Positions 39,020-50,210 of a DNA stretch of 64,000 nt are shown in pieces. Source of the DNA: Ridgeia piscesae (taxonomy: Eukaryota > Annelida > Polychaeta > Sabellida > Siboglinidae); NCBI GenBank assembly GCA_025642075.2, contig JAODUO010000553.1, forward strand, positions 80,001 through 144,000, written 5' to 3'. Made by a program: the position numbers and the translations under genes. Under the pieces are notes generated by a model, which saw only the letters and a list, made by a program, of their open reading frames with translations, was not told where the DNA came from and ran no database searches. The first letter of the stretch is position 1, and each line of letters opens with the position of its first letter.

Positions 39020-39365
39020 CTGTTGTTCCTAATCCCGATACCAGTGGAATGGTAGGAATTGCACGCTGCGGGATTGTAAGGGATGTTACTCAATGGTAAT
39101 GGATGCTAATGGATGGATATTAAGGGATGGCAATGGATGGTAAGGGATGGTAATGGATGATAAGGGATGGGAATGAATAGTAAGGGATGGTAATAGATGG
39201 TAATGGGTGGACAATAAGGGATGGTAAAGGGTGGTAATGGATGGTAAGGGATGGTAATGGATGGTAATGGATGGTAAGGGTTGGTAATAGATGGTAATGG
39301 GTGGACAATAAGGGATGGTAAAGGGTGGTAATGGATGGTGATGGATGGTAATGGATGGTCATCCC
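38935..39365. repeat. (TA)n tract followed by GGATGGTAA-type short-period repeat
   Basis: (TA)n runs at 38935-39017. After a 50-bp spacer, 39090-39365 consists of irregular 10-11 bp copies of TAATGGATGG and TAAGGGATGG, including a second-order duplication (a GGTAATGGGTGGACAATAAG block occurs twice, about 100 bp apart). Confidence 0.92.
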
Positions 39366-39637
39366 CAAAAGACCCCAGATCTTCTGTCAGGCGTTGACCT
39401 TAATGTAACGACAGATCAGCCGCAGATGGACAGTGGCCAGTCAACTGTGTCGTGTGGGGGGGGGGAGATCGCGAAGACGTTAACGATTTCGTCGGATGTC
39501 GTCGGATGGGCCCACAAACATCGGAAGAAGGCGGGGTGGGTGAATTGTGCATTTGATACCTGTCATAAAAAAAGTTACAAAAAATTAAACACCGTTGACA
39601 GATCCGTTCACTTCTACATCAAAGACAAACTCCAATT
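39366..39637. other. Unique sequence, no gene recognised
   Basis: An open frame (39345-39647, plus) begins inside the short-period repeat and has no recognisable domain. It ends in the left arm of a palindrome and is probably fortuitous. Confidence 0.35.
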
Positions 39638-39706
39638 CCGGACATAACAATGGACACAATTATTTTGTATATTATACAAAATAATTGTGTCAATTGTTAT
39701 GTCCGG
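39638..39706. repeat. 69-bp near-perfect palindrome
   Basis: Arms of 34 bp (CCGGACATAACAAT outermost, ATTATTTTGTATA at the centre) surround a single central base at 39672, with one mismatch. It resembles a tiny MITE or a hairpin-forming insertion. No gene flanks it closely. Confidence 0.93.
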
Positions 39707-40610
39707 CATATCATTTTGTTGAATTTATCACATACAACTACAGAGGTTGTTCATTCAACCCGATTGATCCGATGGTTCTCTCACCCGTCTCCGGAACATT
39801 GCATTAAAAGCCGAGCTGGTCTTTTCTAGGACATCATGGTGTTTAAAACAACGAATGAATGGGGATTGACATTGGACTATCACACTTCGTGTAACTTACG
39901 TACATATCTCAAAGGGACGAAGACTCGTTATAGGTTATAGGAAGATATAGACCTGTAAAGTGTTTGTCAAGGAGTATTTTGGATACCATCACCACTTCGA
40001 TCGTGCCTATTATATACTGGCCTATCCACATATCTATTGATTGCGAGAAAAACTTCGAAACAAACAGCACACCACTTCTTTGTTTTTTAGTATTGTTTAA
40101 AAAGAAATTGTACTTCGAATGAAGAAAAACAGTCAGCAATCAACCAGTCATTTAGATTGGATAACAGCGTTATCCTAGTAAGAGACTTACAGTTGACGAG
40201 AGTGCGTAAGTCAAAACCACTGTCGTCAACTGTGCGTATATGCATCTCCTGAAGACGCAGAACTCTAGCGTAATCCGGCACCCAAAGGCTTTTATTTACC
40301 TAAGTCACTATTACCTAATGTTGTTTTTCTTTGTCGAATACTCGTATATAACATGTATATAATTATATCCCGGTGGTTGTGGAGTTTTCATCGCGGAGAA
40401 TTTTGGAGGAAAAATGAGAATATTCTAAATTGTTGTCAAAGCCATGTTATTGTCCGCACAGTACAATGTAAGTGCAGATAGTCTATTTATTAAAATAAAT
40501 GCACCAGTTAAAGAGATTCTTTAAAGAAATAAAACTGTAATATACGCAAATATAAAATGTTCTCGTACATTGGTCTACTGCTGTGTGTAGAGCAATGTTC
40601 CTGCGTACTT
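39707..40610. other. Unique sequence, no gene recognised
   Basis: AT-rich intergenic DNA. Frames at 39909-40281 (minus) have no recognisable domain. Confidence 0.35.
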
Positions 40611-41165
40611 TTCATTACTACTGCGAGGCATGGACCACCCACCGTCATCACATCCAATACCTTCAACAGTCCAGTCAATGATGCTTGCGCAAGACCTGAC
40701 ACACCAGATGGCAAGACAAAATAGTCCAACATCGAATCCTGCCTGCAAAGGTGTGGCCGACCAGGCATTGGAAATCTGCATATCAAGAGTCAGCTTCGAA
40801 TGACTGCACGTGTTGTCCGAGTAGAAGAGAGTGGTGTCCAACTATGGTATACGGACAGCTGAAGCAGACACGGCGTGACGAAGCAAGGCCACTCAAGTGG
40901 TGCAGACACACGCTGAAGACCAACGAGAAGAGTTGCTAAATGAACACTACTTGCCGGGAGGTTCACGGCAGTGACTGTCGGAACCAGCTGTGTCAGAGAG
41001 TCCTTCGACCGCCACAGAGCTACAGCCGTCCAGGCGAAGACGCGGCGGGGAGCAAAGCTCAACAATTCAAGATTCCATCCTTTTCAGTGTTTCCGACCAT
41101 GTGGCTCCAAGATCGGTCTTCATTCCCGCACGAGGGCTCACAACAGGTCATGCCCTGTGTGTCTA
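40611..41165 (+). pseudogene. Non-LTR retrotransposon ORF2 C-terminus with zinc finger (decayed)
   Basis: Plus-strand translation across frameshifts gives THRHHIQYLQQ, then HTRWQDKIVQHRIL, MVYGQLKQTRRDEARPLKWC, RHTLKTNEKSC, and finally ESFDRHRATAVQAKTRRGAK and FQCFRPCGSKIGLHSRTRAH. This is the characteristic tail of endonuclease-type LINE polyproteins: RHI..L..FH..CLR.I..I.WQDKI, then YGEL..G.R..G..K.R..D.LK, then a CCHH-like finger with the C..C/SRIGL.SH.R.H pattern. The finger keeps both Cys and the terminal His. A microsatellite tail (ATC/GTC, then CAAT) follows directly, as is usual for LINE 3' ends. Confidence 0.8.
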
Positions 41166-41195
41166 CTGGTCTGTTTACTGACGGGAGAATATCCA

Positions 41196-41615
41196 CCATC
41201 CTCATCATCGTCGTCATCATCATTATTATTATCGTCGTCGCCGTCGTCGTCGTCGCATAATATCAATCAATCAATCAATCAATCAGTCAATCAGTCAATC
41301 AGTCAGTCAGTCAGTCAGTCAGTCAGTCAGTCAGTCAGTCAGTCAGTCAAGTCAGTCAAGTAAAGTCAGTCATCAATCAGTCAAGTAAAGTCAATCAATC
41401 AATCAATCAGTCAAGTCAGTCAGTCAGTCAGTCAGTCAGTCAGTCAGTCAGTCAGTCAGTCAGTCAGTCAGTCAGTCAGTCAGTCAGTCAGTCAGTCAGT
41501 CAGTCAGTCAGTCAGTCAGTCAGTCAGTCAGTCAGTCAGTCAGTCAGTCAGTCAGTCAGTCAGTCAGTCAGTCAGTCAGTCAGTCAGTCAGTCAGTCAGT
41601 CAGTCAGTCAGCCAG

Positions 41616-41655
<40 letters not shown>

Positions 41656-41800
41656 CAGTCAGCCAGTCAGCCAGTCAGTCAGTCAGTCAGTCAGTCAATC
41701 AATCAGTCAAATAATCAATCAATCAATCAACCGATCAATCAATCAACCAAAAATAACTCAATCAACCCAATAATAAATAAATAAATATCAGTTGTTTTGT
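41196..41800. repeat. (ATC/GTC)n, (CAAT)n, (CAGT)n and (CAGC)n microsatellite
   Basis: Trinucleotides at 41196-41256 lead into tetranucleotides at 41260-41795: CAAT ends, a long uninterrupted CAGT core (41415-41610), a CAGC patch (41612-41650), then CAGT and CAAT again. The layout is roughly symmetrical, with CAAT outside and CAGT/CAGC inside. Confidence 0.96.
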
Positions 41801-42375
41801 CTTGATTTGGTTGAGATTCAGACCACCTTACTTGGTCCATTTGTACGTCACCCAGGCTTCCTCCCGGACGTTCGGCGCTTCCATCGTGTCTGACCCAGTG
41901 TAAGACGTCTTAGGAGGTCTCAGTGACCGGTCATAGCCACGCCCCGAACAGAAACACTACTTAATATCGGCATCTCTTGCACTTAGCATTAAGGACAGAG
42001 CAGGTGTAATTAACGAGAAAGTCAACAGAGCCAAGTTAACGGAAAAGCCCACTGCCGACGTGTCTCGAGCAAGACGCTTGCTGTCTTGTAGTTTTGGACG
42101 ACACGATATATACGCTCGATTTTCTATGAATTTGCTATATCCACTAATATCTATCAATAAGATAAAAAAACAATATTTAATGGTTTTCCGCTGAATTAAC
42201 AATATTAAGTAATTTCTAAAAATGGGTAAGTCGCTCACAGATAATGTTGTACAATGAATATTCTCTATAACATCTTGTTTCTTTACATTAACCGAATCGG
42301 TAAATAGTTACTCTACAATACTCATATCGGTTCGACGTGTATATTGTTACTGTACAATAATAATCCTATAGATGC
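41801..42375. other. Unique sequence grading into decayed minisatellite units
   Basis: No gene is seen. From about 42290 diverged copies of the next array's unit appear (AATCGGTAAATAGTTACTCTACAATACTC-like pieces), so the array edge is gradual. Confidence 0.4.
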
Positions 42376-43985
42376 TACGTATAAGGTGTTACTCTACAAT
42401 AATCCCACCGGGTGCTAAGTGTGTGTTTTACTCTATAATAATCCCATCGGATGCTATGTGTGTTTTTTACTCTACAATAATCCCATCGTGTGCTATGTGT
42501 GTGTTTTTTACTCTACAATAATCCCATCGTGTGCTATGTGTGTGTTTTACTCTACAATAATCCCATCGTGTGCTATGTGTGTGTTTTACTCTACAATAAT
42601 CCCATCGGATGCTATGTGTGTGTTTTATTCTACAATAATCCCATCGTGTGCTATGTGTGTGTTTTACTCTACAATAATCCCATCGTGGTGCTATGTGTGT
42701 GTTTTACTCTACAATAATCCCATCGGGTGCTATGTGTGTGTTTTACTCTACAATAATCCCATCGGGTGCTATGTGTGTGTTTTTTACTCTACAATAATCC
42801 CATCGGGTGCTATGTGTGTGTTACTCTACATAATCCATCGTGCTATGTGTGTGTTTTTCTACAATAATCCCATCGGGTGCTATGTGTGTGTTTCACTCTA
42901 CACTAATCTCATCGGGTGCTATGTGGTTTTTTGTTCTACAATAATCCCATCGGGTGCTATGTGTGTTTCACTCTACACTAATCTCATCGGGTGCTATGTG
43001 GTTTTTTGTTCTACAATAATCCCATCGGGTGCTATGTGTGCGTTTTACTCTACAATAATCCCATCGGGTGCTATGTGTGTTTTTCTCTACAATAATCTCA
43101 TCGGGTGCTATTGTGTGTTTTACTCTACAATAATCCCATCGGGTGCTATGTGGTTTTTTCCTCTACAATAATCCATCGGGTGCTATGTGTGTTTCACTCT
43201 ACAATAATCTCATCGGGTGCTATGTGGTTTTTTTACTCTACAATAATCCCATCGGGTGCTATGTGTGTGTTTTACTCTACAATAATCCCATCGGGTGCTA
43301 TGTGTGTGTTTTACTCTACAATAATCCCATCGGGTGCTATGTGTGTGTTTTTACTCTACAATAGTCCCATCGGGTGCTATGTGTGTGTTTTACTCTACAA
43401 TAATCTCATCGGGTGCTATGTGTGTGTTTTACTCTACAATAATCCCATCGGGTGCTATGTGTGTGTTTTACTCTACAATAATCCCATCGGGTGCTATGTG
43501 TGTGTTTTACTCTATAATAATCCCATCGGGTGCTATGTGTGTGTTTTACTCTACAATAATCCCATCGGGTGCTATGTGTGTGTTTTACTCTACAATAATC
43601 CCATCGGGTGCTATGTGTGTGTTTTACTCTACAATAATCCCATCGGATGCTATGTGTGTGTTTTACTCTACAATAATCCCATCGGGTGCTATGTGTGTGT
43701 TTTACTCTACAATAATCCCATCGGATGCTGTGTGTATTTTACTCTACAATAATCCCATCGGATGCTGTGTGTATTTTACTCTACAATAATCCCATCGGGT
43801 GCTATGTGTGTGTTTTACTCTACAATAATCCCATCGGGTGCTATGTGTGTGTTTGACTCTACAATAATCCCATCGGGTGCTATGTGTGTGTTTTGATCTA
43901 CAATAACCTCATCGGGTGCTATGTGTGTGTTTTATCTATAATAATCCTCATCGGGTGCTATATGTGTGTTTTACTCTATAATATC
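42376..43985. repeat. 39-bp minisatellite array
   Basis: About 41 copies of a 39-bp unit (ACTCTACAATAATCCCATCG, then GGTGCTATGTGTGTGTTTT). Units vary by GGG/GGA/GTG after ATC, and by the length of the GTGTGT run. A distinct subtype (TTCACTCTACACTAATCTC) alternates with a TTTTTTGTTCTAC subtype at 42885-43015. The centre and right are homogeneous, while both ends decay. The period is divisible by three, so the CVLLYNNPIGCY-type open frames are artefacts. Confidence 0.95.
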
Positions 43986-44599
43986 TTCTTCTTTTTCCTG
44001 GTATTAAGGGCTGATCTTTTGCGAGCTCAATTAGCCCAGCGATGCATCGACAGCTGTGTTTAGGTGTAGCGGCCTGTGCATGGCGAATGAGTCTATTTTA
44101 TGCTGGGAATGGTGCCACGACAAACAGGCATGTTCTCGTAAATGTCGAAAAGGGCACGTTCTTGTATATGTCGTGAATGTACGCTGAGCAGTGACACACA
44201 CAAACCGAGACCTTTATTGTGATTAGTCGTGCGGTTGCCAATTTGTGTAAATAAATGAGAGCGAAATTTGTGTAAAGGCCGGACGAGTCGTGCCACGTTT
44301 AGCAGCGATCTGTCACTTAGCCGTGGTCGAGACAGCGACACTTGCACCAGCTGCCCCGGTGTCGCCAACGACTGACGTTAAGGGTGTCATTACCGCTGCG
44401 ACAGTGACCGGAGAAGATCGCAGCGGGAGGGGACAGGAGACGTGGTATCTCATACGTCGGTGTGTTGGACAACCGCCGTTATTAGGCCAAGTTATGGCTA
44501 TCGTATAACTTGATTGCTGGATTCGTTACAACAATGCGTTCGGTAACTTTTAGGAAATTAACCGGTCGGACTTTCTTTCTGTTGTCACAACTTCGTCGA
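43986..44599. other. Unique sequence, no gene recognised
   Basis: Opposing open frames at 44093-44368 (minus) and 44290-44508 (plus) overlap and neither shows a family signature. The piece at 43985-44050 (TTCCTGGTATTAAGGGCTGA) looks like a transposon end but I cannot place it. Confidence 0.35.
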
Positions 44600-44606
44600 A
44601 ATGTTC

Positions 44607-44643
<37 letters not shown>

Positions 44644-44757
44644 GCACGCACGCACGCATGCACGCACGCATGCACTGGACGCACGCACGCACACACGCAC
44701 GCACTGCACGCACGCACGCACGCACATGCGCACGCACACACATATATATTATATTGT

Positions 44758-44830
<73 letters not shown>

Positions 44831-44932
44831 GAGAGAGAGAGAGATCCCATAATCCTCGAATCTCAATTATAAGTAGGCCTACATAATCATCCACGTCTAC
44901 TACAGCAGATTGACAGCATTTAATATATATAT

Positions 44933-44981
<49 letters not shown>
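44600..44981. repeat. (GCAC)n, (TA)n, (GA)n and second (TA)n microsatellites
   Basis: (GCAC)n runs at 44608-44738, (TA)n at 44760-44826, (GA)n at 44828-44843, and another (TA)n at 44922-44981. A unique segment at 44841-44914 separates the two TA tracts and is duplicated downstream at 45404-45479. Confidence 0.95.
44841..44914. repeat. Direct repeat, copy 1 (about 75 bp)
   Basis: GAGATCCCATAATCCTCGAA to GCAGATTGACA. It matches 45404-45479 with only one substitution and one inserted base. Confidence 0.95.
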
Positions 44982-44985
<4 letters not shown>

Positions 44986-45403
44986 TGTATGATATATACG
45001 CAAATATTACTTACTTACTGACTTCTACCCATCGTTCCCTCATAGGGCATAGACCGTTGACAAGTTCTTCATTTGATTTTGGCAAATAACATTATTTTAT
45101 TGTAGCTATCTCTTGGATTTCCAGATGGCCGATACTGTCAAATAAACACTCAGTAGATAACTCATTTGGTCAACGACACTGGTCAAACAACGACCAACAA
45201 CAACCTTGTTCTGAGCCACAAACAATGTTGGTTTTTATGACCACCAAACTGTTCATTTCGAGGTTTGTTCAATGTCAATCATTGCCCGTATAGGCCTGTT
45301 AGCTCAATCTGAGACAGTACCTGTGCAACTACACGCAACTGTTCGAAGTTGATCAACATAAATTACGAGTTGTACGCACAATTCTGTTAACTTACCAGCG
45401 GTC

Positions 45404-45479
45404 GAGATCCCATAATCCTCGAATCTCAATTATAATTAGGGCCTACATAATCATCCACGTCTACTACAGCAGATTGACA
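45404..45479. repeat. Direct repeat, copy 2 (about 75 bp)
   Basis: Second copy of 44841-44914, in the same orientation 563 bp downstream. The two copies bracket a segment that starts with (TA)n and is otherwise unique, with no long-terminal-repeat features (no TG..CA ends, primer site or coding). Confidence 0.95.
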
Positions 45480-45799
45480 TTCACGGCGCAAGCAATTTTC
45501 TTGCAAGACAGAAAGGTGCCTGCTACAAACAAAGGAAGGTTATTTGAGCTATACATGGAAGTAAATGACTGCTTAATTCATGGATGACTGCTTAATTGTT
45601 TTATAACGCAACATCCAATACAACAATAGAACGATGCTGAACTATCTGCACACGTTGCATCACTGGAGCAAGAACTGACTAATTGAATCAAAGGTAACCA
45701 AGGGCCACGTATCACGACCGTCGCCAACAAAATGTCAAAACCCACCCACACTTACATCGTGGGGGTGTCTCCCATAGAATGCGCAGTTAACTGCACCTA

Positions 45800-46075
45800 T
45801 TTGGGGAGAGGTGGTCGCGCGGTAGAGTGCTGGATTGTCAATCGAGAGGACGGTGGTTCAATCCCACCTGCCGCCGTTTCGAAACTTAGGCAATTTCGTT
45901 CACCCCGCATTTGCCTGTGTCTTTCGGAAGAGACACTAAAAGCAGGTGGTTCTTTCTATTTGGTGTCTATGCCAAGGGAAGTAAAAGATCCCACATAGGG
46001 GGTAAATGTGAAACCTGTAGTGGACTCACTAATTTTAGAGAAGGGCAACTCCTGCGTTGGGCTGTTTGGAGGAAA
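45800..46075 (+). mobile_element. tRNA-derived SINE, family A, copy 2
   Basis: A tRNA-like head with GGTGGTCGCGCGGTAGAGTG and a near-consensus B box (GGTTCAATCCCACC) is followed by CGTTTCGAAACTTAGGCAAT, TTCGTTCACCCC, GAAGTAAAAGATCCCACATA and GGTAAATGTG. It matches the reverse copy at 25057-25390. It is followed almost immediately by a partial family-B SINE. Confidence 0.87.
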
Positions 46076-46177
46076 CCACCTGAGACCTATTTCGGCTTTG
46101 ATAGGACCTCCAATTTCCCGCGGAACACCGTGTGTCAGAGCGCACGGCTGATGGAACGCAAACGTAAATAGGTGCGG

Positions 46178-46412
46178 TGTCGAACCCTGGGCAAGTTCGT
46201 TCACCCCACATTGCTCCAGCTCTCGCAGCTTTATGAATGTGTACCTGACTATTGAACTTGGTGAATATGTGTGTACATAATTTAACAGGCTGCGCATTAA
46301 TTGCAGCGTGGCTTGAAGCTTCCCAGAGACGTAGAGATGGTGTTCAACTGAATAGTGAGTGAGTAAAAGACCTGAGGATTGGATACTGCGCTGCGCTAAG
46401 CCGAGCATAGGG
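46178..46412 (+). mobile_element. tRNA-derived SINE, family B, copy 3 (5'-truncated)
   Basis: Starts within the B-box region (GGTGTCGAACCCTGGGCAAG) and continues with TTCGTTCACCCCACATTGC, a GCGCATTAATTGCAGCGTGG block and the tail GAGGATTGGATACTGCGCTG. Its TTCGTTCACCCCACAT block is shared with family A, linking the two families through a common central domain. Confidence 0.8.
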
Positions 46413-48480
46413 CAGGGTGGAAACACAAGAACATGTGCACTAGAACGCACGGCTGGTTCTCCATTTGTATGAGCACATGCTGCAGTAAAGCTAATTGGCC
46501 ATCAGGTGGCAGGGAACTGAAATATTAGACGTATTAGTTATCGGACACATCCTTATGCATGCAGGTACTGGTAGAAGACCATGCGCCTTTAAGTAAGTGG
46601 ATACGAAGTGTGGTCAACAGCAATGTTAATCACTTACATACACGCATTTGTCCAGCCGTCCTCTGTCTTGCTATCCTGTTTCAGCAGACGTGTTCTGTAT
46701 ATAAGTGATGCCCATTTTAATACGGTAGCCTTCCTTTCCGTACAATTATCGCACGTTTTCGGGCATCCCTGACCCTGGTCCAACTTCGTTATACGAATTA
46801 GTCGATTTCAATAAAATAAAATAAAATTCCAGTTCACACAATTTGGGCCAAGATATTTTCTTACCTTGGCATCGAACAGAATCTTGATTTTGTTAGCGTA
46901 GCAGTAGTAATAGCAATTGTAACTCTTCTAAGGCGAAGTCTATCTATTGCAAAATGCAAGCCCAGAGACGCAACAGACAAAATTATTTGCGTATAATCAT
47001 AAACGGGGACAGCCAAGAATCGTCACTGAAGCGTGGAACCACCAAAAATGTAAGGTGGAAAAACTCAAACAAATAGTTTTTAGTTATTTTTACGAAAGGA
47101 GGCTGTATTTTCAGAAGATTTTATTGTAATAGGAAATTGACTCCAGATTGTTGGCGCAGCTACAGAGAAAGCACATTTGTCAATATTAAGCTAAGTTTTA
47201 TGAACTAAAAGTTGTTTGGAAATGGATGATCTAAGGGTTCTAGATATATATCAGAGAAATGTAGAAGATAAGATTTGTCGGTTGTTGAGTAGAAAAAGTA
47301 CTGTAACAGTAGCCAATTTGAATTTAATAAAACAATAACGGGACGCCAGTGCAGTGAAACGAGGGGCCTTAAGTACCACGCGTGCTAAACAATTTTGTAT
47401 ACGTACAAGGTTAGATAAATGATGTTGGATGGGACTGTCAGTGAATACAAAATGAAATCTTTGATCTCTATAAAATTAGATCAATATACAACAATTGTAG
47501 TTCCGGTCAAGTGAACCCAGTTATGGGGGAAATTGGTGGCCATGCTTTTTAAATTCAGTGCTTATGTGTGAATGGACAAATTGCCTTTTAAGTTCCTCTT
47601 GCCATTACGCGTTCAATGTTGTACTAACTGGCTTGGTAATGTCAACAAAACACTGCGAAAATATTTAATGTGACCACGGCGACGTGACAATTTCCAAGGT
47701 AATTTGGACTGCGCTACGCCTACAGGTCAATATACATGCAATACGTAACGCTCTAGGTCGATTTCGTAATTGTATTGGCTGCTGCTATAAAAACGTTTTA
47801 GTAGTACGCCTACGCAGATTTATCCGTGATAAATAAATAAAAATAATTTAAAAGATTAAAATATGCTTTATCAAGGAATATAATATTATCGTATATAGAG
47901 AAACGTATGCAAAATTGTTAATAACAGTGCCTTAACTCAGTTAACAATAATGAAAATACCTAGCTTCGTCAGTCGTGACGGTGTGTGTTCGTCATGACCG
48001 CGCGAGACTGTTCTGTTTACGACGCGACAACAGGGTGCAATAAATACAATTGCTTTTCGTCAGCTCGCTGCATACCCGAGTGGTGTCGTTTACGAGGAAT
48101 TCACAGTGTTTCGCCTTCAAACAATCTATTTAGTCGTAGTCGAATAACGAACCATAATGAATTACTCGAACTGTGCGTGGGAGACAAACTAGTACACTGG
48201 TTTAATAAGAACGATGTGTACCTTTACTTCTAGTCAGTGTTTGTCGCTGTCTGCTCCAAAGGGGGGATTAAGCCACCGAGTAATCAATGATTCAGAAGGG
48301 CCCAAACTTGACACTCTCGACAACCTACGCGGCAGCTTTATCCGTGCATGTGTCTGTCATCGTCATAACATTAATGCTCATTTCACAATTGTATTGGCTT
48401 TATTAATCAACCTTTATTCATAAACTACGCAATCAGCAGGCAATCGATTCCACTATTTCATAATGTAAACCCGGCCCTCT
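46413..48480. other. Unique AT-rich sequence, no gene recognised
   Basis: No exon, RNA gene or element could be supported. Frames at 46947-47129 and 47985-48423 show no family signature. Confidence 0.4.
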
Positions 48481-48484
48481 CATT

Positions 48485-48778
<294 letters not shown>

Positions 48779-49976
48779 TATATATATCCCCCTATTTTGG
48801 TTATATTTATACATTAGGCCTATTACTATTTCTTCATTTGTTCTGTCTTAGTTGAACAAAACATACCTAAACAAACGTATTCAAATAATCATTGAACATC
48901 CATGTACGTGTCATCAACACCAATTAAACTGTCCCTGTTTCTGGGTCAACCACATGCCCTAGACGATCTCCTTGCCCAAATCCTCCAGTTCTGGAAACTG
49001 ATCAGCGCTATTCCTCTTAATTAGTAATAATAAACACGTATATAATTATGTCCTTGTAGAGACACTGACCCGCATATTTCCATCACCAGAAGGATATTTA
49101 AACCTTTCTTTTACTGTCTGTGTGATTCGACTCACATCCACCCCTTGCCTGCTTCCATTGTCCTAACACCGTACCACTGTGTTCAATGTAGGCCCTTGTG
49201 CCTGCCTCGCATTCTTCCAGTTCTGCTCCATTTTGTTGTAGTTTTCTTCCTTTGTCTTCACTTTATTTGTATCTTCTGGTGCGGTAACACGGTTGTGTGC
49301 GTATAAGATCAAATATTTTTTATCTGACGTGTTTCTGTTTTGAAATATAGAAGGGTTTTAACATCATAATTGGTGTTCGGATGTGTGCCACAGCAAAGGG
49401 TTGATCGCTAGAGGTCTTAACGCGCCAGGGGGCGCTACTGCTGATTACGTCATTACCAGGTAGCGGTACCCCTGGCTGATTCCTTTGCAAACCTCTGAAT
49501 TTAAGCTCAGCCAATGAAATCGTCCACAATGAGTATGTTGGCCTCCGGTCATGTGATATAATTTTGGGTAATTTCAGCCACGTGCTGCTCATGTTAGATG
49601 CAGTGTTTGGGATGTGGAACTAAATATTCGAATACACACAACCGTTCAGCCACTCGATCACGCGACTGGGCGGACGGAGCGTTACACTGGAATTCCCAGA
49701 AATTGCTGATTAGTCTTCGTATTGGGGAAGGTAGTTCTCGGTTCTCGCGGCTAGTTCGATTAGCTACCAACCATTCTCTGCGTAAGTGATCCGCCGGGAC
49801 TAATTTTGCATGGCAAATAGCTCTGGTTTGCGAGGATGGTCGCTACTGTGTACTCCTTCTTACACGCACGCCTTGTAAAGACCGCCTCCACTTGCAAGCA
49901 GATCACGTTGTTTATTGTCTCTCTGGTTACAGGTGAAAACTAGGAGAGTGCACGAGTCTCCGTGTTCCCAGGGCCA
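48779..49976. other. Unique sequence, no gene recognised
   Basis: The opposed frames 49320-49592 (minus) and 49598-49789 (plus) show no recognisable domain. Nothing else is supported. Confidence 0.35.
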
Positions 49977-50210
49977 TGCACATTGTTCAGACAACGGAAG
50001 TCGATCAGTCGTTCACCTTTGTCATTTACAGTCCCACATTTACAATGACCCATATTTCTGGCACGTCTGACATTTCCTAATCCAACTTTTGCATTCAGAT
50101 CCCCTGCGGTGATCCATCAGTAACTTATAGCATGATATTTGTCCAGCTTCTGCTTGTAGGTCTGAATAGACCGTCCATCATCCTCATCTTCTGCATTGTT
50201 CGTTACAGCT
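49977..50210 (-). pseudogene. Non-LTR retrotransposon endonuclease-domain fragment
   Basis: On the minus strand the frame reads AVTNNAEDEDDGRSIQTYKQ, KLDKYHAISY, a stop, then WITAGDLNAKVGLGN, MGHCKCGTVNDKGERLIDF and CLNNV. The GDLNAKVG string corresponds to the GDFNA(K/R)xG catalytic motif of APE-type LINE endonucleases, followed by the usual N..G..L..F...N.L pattern. The Phe-to-Leu change in the motif and the in-frame stop make it inactive. It may come from the same LINE family as the C-terminal fragment at 40611-41165. Confidence 0.8.

Noticed and set aside
42419..43789. CVLLYNNPIGCY repeat proteins, possibly a membrane or silk-like protein
   Set aside because: A 39-bp minisatellite with period divisible by three. 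Frameshifting variants break each frame, and the repeat edges decay without any non-repetitive coding flank.
44841..45479. Solo LTR retrotransposon bounded by 75-bp direct repeats
   Set aside because: No TG..CA termini, primer-binding site, polypurine tract or coding between the repeats. They are too short for LTRs of any usual family.
45800..45900. Functional tRNA gene (head of the SINE with good A- and B-box-like blocks)
   Set aside because: The sequence continues into a SINE body shared with 25057-25390, and the acceptor stem does not close. It is a tRNA-derived SINE head.
45732..46171. Two plus-strand open frames (88 and 86 residues)
   Set aside because: They translate SINE sequence. 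The same peptide pieces appear from the SINE copy at 25018-25446.
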